Source of the DNA: Chloroflexota bacterium
Lineage (GTDB): Bacteria; Chloroflexota; Anaerolineae; Epilineales; SHYO01
DNA: 42,824 bases
Assembly (NCBI GenBank): GCA_009692745.1
Contig: SHYO01000010.1
Span: forward strand, 1-42,824
Reading direction: 5' to 3'
Numbering within the stretch: position 1 is the first letter of the stretch; each line of letters begins with the position of its first letter. The position numbers were made by a program, and so were the translations under genes. A model generated the notes under the pieces. That model did not search any database. It was not told the origin of the DNA and worked only from the letters and a program-made list of their open reading frames with translations. Below, piece by piece: positions 42,785-42,824 of the stretch.

Positions 42785-42824
42785 GTATATCAGAATACGG
42801 TTTAGCGGTCCCACCGTCAAATCC
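42783..42824 (+). CDS. Start of a probable transposase (partial)
   Basis: GTG 42783 follows AAGGAG (42769-42774) with 8-base spacing and stays open to the window edge, giving 14 residues that begin VYIRIRF. This is too short for family assignment. Some IS4-superfamily transposases (IS1634 type) begin in a similar way, which is only a hint. Confidence 0.45.
   Translation, partial: MYIRIRFSGPTVKS

Larger units (their letters stand above)
42679..42824 (+). mobile_element. Left end of an insertion sequence (continues past the window)
   Basis: Family homology of the dienelactone hydrolase stops near 42678, and a transposase-like start with a strong ribosome site appears at 42783. The 100 bases between contain a perfect 13-base inverted repeat around the start. 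The outer tip and target duplication cannot be defined because the other end is out of view. The IS family is undetermined. Confidence 0.55.

Overview
The window is a densely coded bacterial chromosome segment, most probably from a member of the Chloroflexota. This is inferred from gene content and style and not from any rRNA: an OpcA/Zwf pair, a Chloroflexota-like release factor 1, several secreted proteins that end in a (Y/F)LP(L/M)-type tail, a sortase, and no sign of an outer-membrane system. Two tRNA genes are present (Gln-TTG and Val-CAC), and several good -35/-10 promoters with 17-18 base spacing can be read.

Layout. 1-900: the tail of an unrecognised gene, tRNA-Gln and a Nudix hydrolase. 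1192-3401: methylthioadenosine phosphorylase with a FtsW/RodA-type glycosyltransferase. 3421-8099 (minus): a promoter-led unit of a membrane-anchored VPV-repeat protein, an ABC ATPase, an ABC-2 permease and a beta-propeller lipoprotein. 8284-12800: two divergent secreted subtilisin-fold proteins that have both lost every catalytic residue, separated by tRNA-Val, the second overlapping a CPBP-like membrane protein. 12822-21714 (minus): a long run from a clear promoter, prfA-prmC-HAD-tsaC-GT4-wecG-murJ-sortase-small membrane protein, joining translation termination, tRNA modification and cell-envelope genes. 21861-23135: a histidine-kinase-like membrane protein without an acceptor histidine. 23611-32684 (minus): an FGGY sugar kinase (gluconokinase-like), transketolase, glucose-6-phosphate dehydrogenase, OpcA, then a MoxR ATPase and a CoxE-like VWA protein; this is an oxidative pentose phosphate block. 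32793-34738: an alpha/beta hydrolase, a small membrane protein and a truncated sulfide:quinone reductase remnant. 34993-37742: adenylate kinase overlapping a large secreted beta-propeller protein. 37739-41927 (minus): an OmpR-type two-component system followed by biotin carboxylase and biotin carrier genes. 42112-42824: a dienelactone hydrolase gene apparently cut by an insertion sequence whose transposase start lies inside a perfect hairpin.

Most unusual: (1) the paired pseudo-subtilases; (2) two copies of a 14-base perfect palindrome 120 bases apart in a Cof-type HAD gene, which push the conserved GDNDND block out of frame and then restore the frame; (3) the shared C-terminal tail on secreted proteins; (4) the start-sequestering hairpin of the right-hand insertion sequence. 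All calls rest on reading the sequence; no database search was possible.
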